Source of the DNA: Prevotella sp.
GTDB lineage: Bacteria > Bacteroidota > Bacteroidia > Bacteroidales > Bacteroidaceae
Assembly: GCA_016291915.1 (NCBI GenBank)
Contig: JAEEZP010000037.1
Span: 1 to 14,780, forward strand
Reading direction: 5' to 3'
Length of the DNA stretch: 14,780 nucleotides
In this document: positions 13,538 to 14,780 of the stretch, one piece after another
Position numbering within the stretch: the first letter of the stretch is position 1
Layout: the number at the start of each line of letters is the position of its first letter
Position numbers and translations under genes: made by a program
Notes under the pieces: generated by a model
Database searches by the model: none
What the model was told of the DNA's origin: nothing
Seen by the model: only the letters and a program-made list of their open reading frames with translations

Positions 13538-14593
13538 CTATTTTAATACAATGTGTAAGGTAGCTCCAGCTGATTTCCTAACCGCTGATTCCACAAAAGA
13601 TGCGTTCTCAGCTGCATAGCGATAAGGAGGATTAAAATAAGGAGCATCACCATGACGCTGCTCAAGATTAACTGCGCCTATGCAATGTCTGAAACGAATA
13701 TTGTAGTCTTGATAATTAGGATTGGAAGAAAAAGGAGTCTGGAATATCTTGTTATCCTTCGGACGGTTGACAAACACACAAGCATCTGCCAGCACGTTCG
13801 ATTTATAGCGTGCCTGGATGTACACCGATGCCACACTACTGGAATACAGACAGTTAAGAAGATGAATCTGCCCGAAACGGACAAAGGGCATGCGCATGCG
13901 ACAACCCTCATCCCACCAACAATGGTCGAATGTGGTACGAAGCTTACCTTCGCTAATCCGTCCCTCTCTGTCACTCGATCCCCACAGGTTACTGAAACGG
14001 TGATCACTGTTATGATCATCATTTTTATCATCTTCCAGCTTTGGCCAAGGCTGCTTGAGATAACGGAATCGACACCAAGATACAGTCAGCATGTCTGAAC
14101 CTTGATTACAATCAAAGTTTCCATCCATGCCATCCTGGAAATCACAATGGTCTATCCAGATATGCCCACTGCGTGATACCAACAGGTTGTCACTGGCATC
14201 CCGGTCGAAAGCCCCGGGGCCTTTGAAGGTAATATTCTGAAGAATAATATTCCGACAATCTTCAAGGGCAAGAATACCGGTCGAATCTTTCACCAAGGTA
14301 TATTTATCATTTGCCAGTTGAGAGCCGGTAAGTCCAATAATACTCTTGTTACGCACTCCACGTAATGTAAAGAGTCCCGGCACTTCAATATGCCCTTTCA
14401 GATAAATAGTCTGTCGGGTGGTATCTCCTCGATGGATGACTTTTCTTAATTCACCAAAGTTGGTCACCACAACAGGATTCTCTCCCCTACCACCATCGGT
14501 GATTCCGTCAACGGAAGCCCACCCTATCGGTTGGGCAGTAATCTTTGTACACATAGCGATTACAGCCAATAACAGAAACGTCCTCTTTATCAT
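13538..14593 (-). CDS. Secreted pectate lyase, polysaccharide lyase family 1
   Basis: This enzyme cleaves polygalacturonan (pectate) by Ca-dependent beta-elimination (EC 4.2.2.2 expected). The 351 residues begin with an ordinary signal peptide (cleavage near residues 20-21, ITA/QP, no lipobox), so the protein is exported to the periplasm or beyond. The parallel beta-helix is complete. IWIDHCDFQDGMDGNFD (145-161) carries the Asp residues of the calcium site; GSDMLTVSWCRF (165-176) follows; RMPFVRFGQIHLLNCLY (234-250) corresponds to the RxPxxR element in which Arg234 aligns with the catalytic arginine (PelC Arg218). The ATG at 14593 overlaps the TGA of the upstream gene as ATGA, indicating co-transcription and coupled translation with it. 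It has no carbohydrate-binding module. The exact pectin type attacked cannot be read from the sequence. Confidence 0.92.
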   Translation of the reverse strand: MIKRTFLLLAVIAMCTKITAQPIGWASVDGITDGGRGENPVVVTNFGELRKVIHRGDTTRQTIYLKGHIEVPGLFTLRGVRNKSIIGLTGSQLANDKYTLVKDSTGILALEDCRNIILQNITFKGPGAFDRDASDNLLVSRSGHIWIDHCDFQDGMDGNFDCNQGSDMLTVSWCRFRYLKQPWPKLEDDKNDDHNSDHRFSNLWGSSDREGRISEGKLRTTFDHCWWDEGCRMRMPFVRFGQIHLLNCLYSSSVASVYIQARYKSNVLADACVFVNRPKDNKIFQTPFSSNPNYQDYNIRFRHCIGAVNLEQRHGDAPYFNPPYRYAAENASFVESAVRKSAGATLHIVLK

Positions 14594-14780
14594 GATATTT
14601 TATTTTCGAACATTTGTTTTGCTTGCTCTTGAATAGCTATAACACGATCACACCATTCATCATATACAGGATCTTCCACTTGTAATTCCGGATGTGACAA
14701 CAAGTAATCCACACTCCTACGGACACCCTCAGAGAAACGGGTAGTGGCACAAAAACCGGGAACTGCCCTTTTCAACTTTG
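14590..14780 (-). CDS. C-terminal fragment, probable NAD-dependent epimerase/dehydratase (SDR)
   Basis: Only the last 62 or so codons are in the window; the gene continues beyond the right edge. The tail (VPGFCATTRFSEGVRRSVDY, then LSHPELQ and DPVYDEWCDRVIAI) resembles the C-terminus of extended short-chain dehydrogenases of Bacteroidales, which have a T-x-R-F-x-E-G-x-R motif near the end. The cofactor-binding part is not visible, so the reaction is unknown. A TTG at 14775 is not a real start because the frame is open to the window edge. It overlaps the pectate lyase start by four bases, so the two form one operon, perhaps for processing sugars from pectin. Confidence 0.55.
   Translation of the reverse strand, partial: KLKRAVPGFCATTRFSEGVRRSVDYLLSHPELQVEDPVYDEWCDRVIAIQEQAKQMFENKIS

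Noticed and set aside
13652..14098. 148-codon plus-strand frame antisense to the pectate lyase
   Set aside because: The opposite strand encodes a complete conserved PL1 enzyme; this frame has no known motif.

Overview
The window looks like chromosomal DNA of a gut-type Bacteroidales bacterium, most likely Prevotella or a close relative. The evidence is a SusC/SusD outer-membrane importer with DUF4843 and PKD-like partner lipoproteins, a Bacteroidetes-type ECF sigma factor with FecR (FecR plus DUF4974), several lipoproteins with acidic residues after the lipid cysteine, TAnnTTTG promoter boxes, and an absence of Shine-Dalgarno sequences. The genus is a guess; the order is well supported.

Layout. 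Bases 1-420 hold no convincing protein gene: a rightward terminator, a probable small leftward RNA with its own promoter and terminator, and the promoter of msrC. msrC (421-900, plus strand) encodes free methionine-(R)-sulfoxide reductase. All other genes lie on the minus strand and read right to left. A perfect 15-bp hairpin separates msrC from a lipoprotein of unknown function (1027-1629). Next comes the importer block, in transcription order: ECF sigma (10404-10979), FecR anti-sigma (9286-10389), SusC with an N-terminal STN signalling domain (5833-9156), SusD (4235-5794), DUF4843 lipoprotein (3375-4208) and PKD-like lipoprotein (1792-3342). Upstream is a DNA-damage-tolerance pair, a UvrX/UmuC-like Y-family polymerase (11525-13030) and a YolD-like protein (11080-11490), led by a small BACON-like lipoprotein (13027-13428) whose stop overlaps the polymerase start. 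The right edge holds a secreted family 1 pectate lyase (13538-14593), overlapped by the end of a gene that runs off the window, probably an SDR-type epimerase/dehydratase.

How it works together. The sigma/FecR/SusC-STN chain is a complete cell-surface signalling relay. Substrate passing through SusC should be sensed by the STN domain, signalled to FecR in the inner membrane, and release the sigma factor to transcribe the importer. The SusC-SusD-DUF4843-PKD gene set resembles loci linked to peptide import rather than glycan import, and this operon contains no glycosidase or lyase. The pectate lyase appears to belong to a separate transcript.

The least ordinary structures are 7-base tandem repeats at two operon junctions. 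They occur between susC and susD, inside the coding start of susD, and as CCCTAAA-type units filling the polymerase-yolD gap. A 19-bp perfect palindrome overlaps the sigma-operon promoter, inverted repeats lie ahead of susC, and the small-RNA candidate sits at the left edge. I see no rRNA, tRNA, CRISPR array, insertion sequence or prophage gene, and no clear new multi-gene system.
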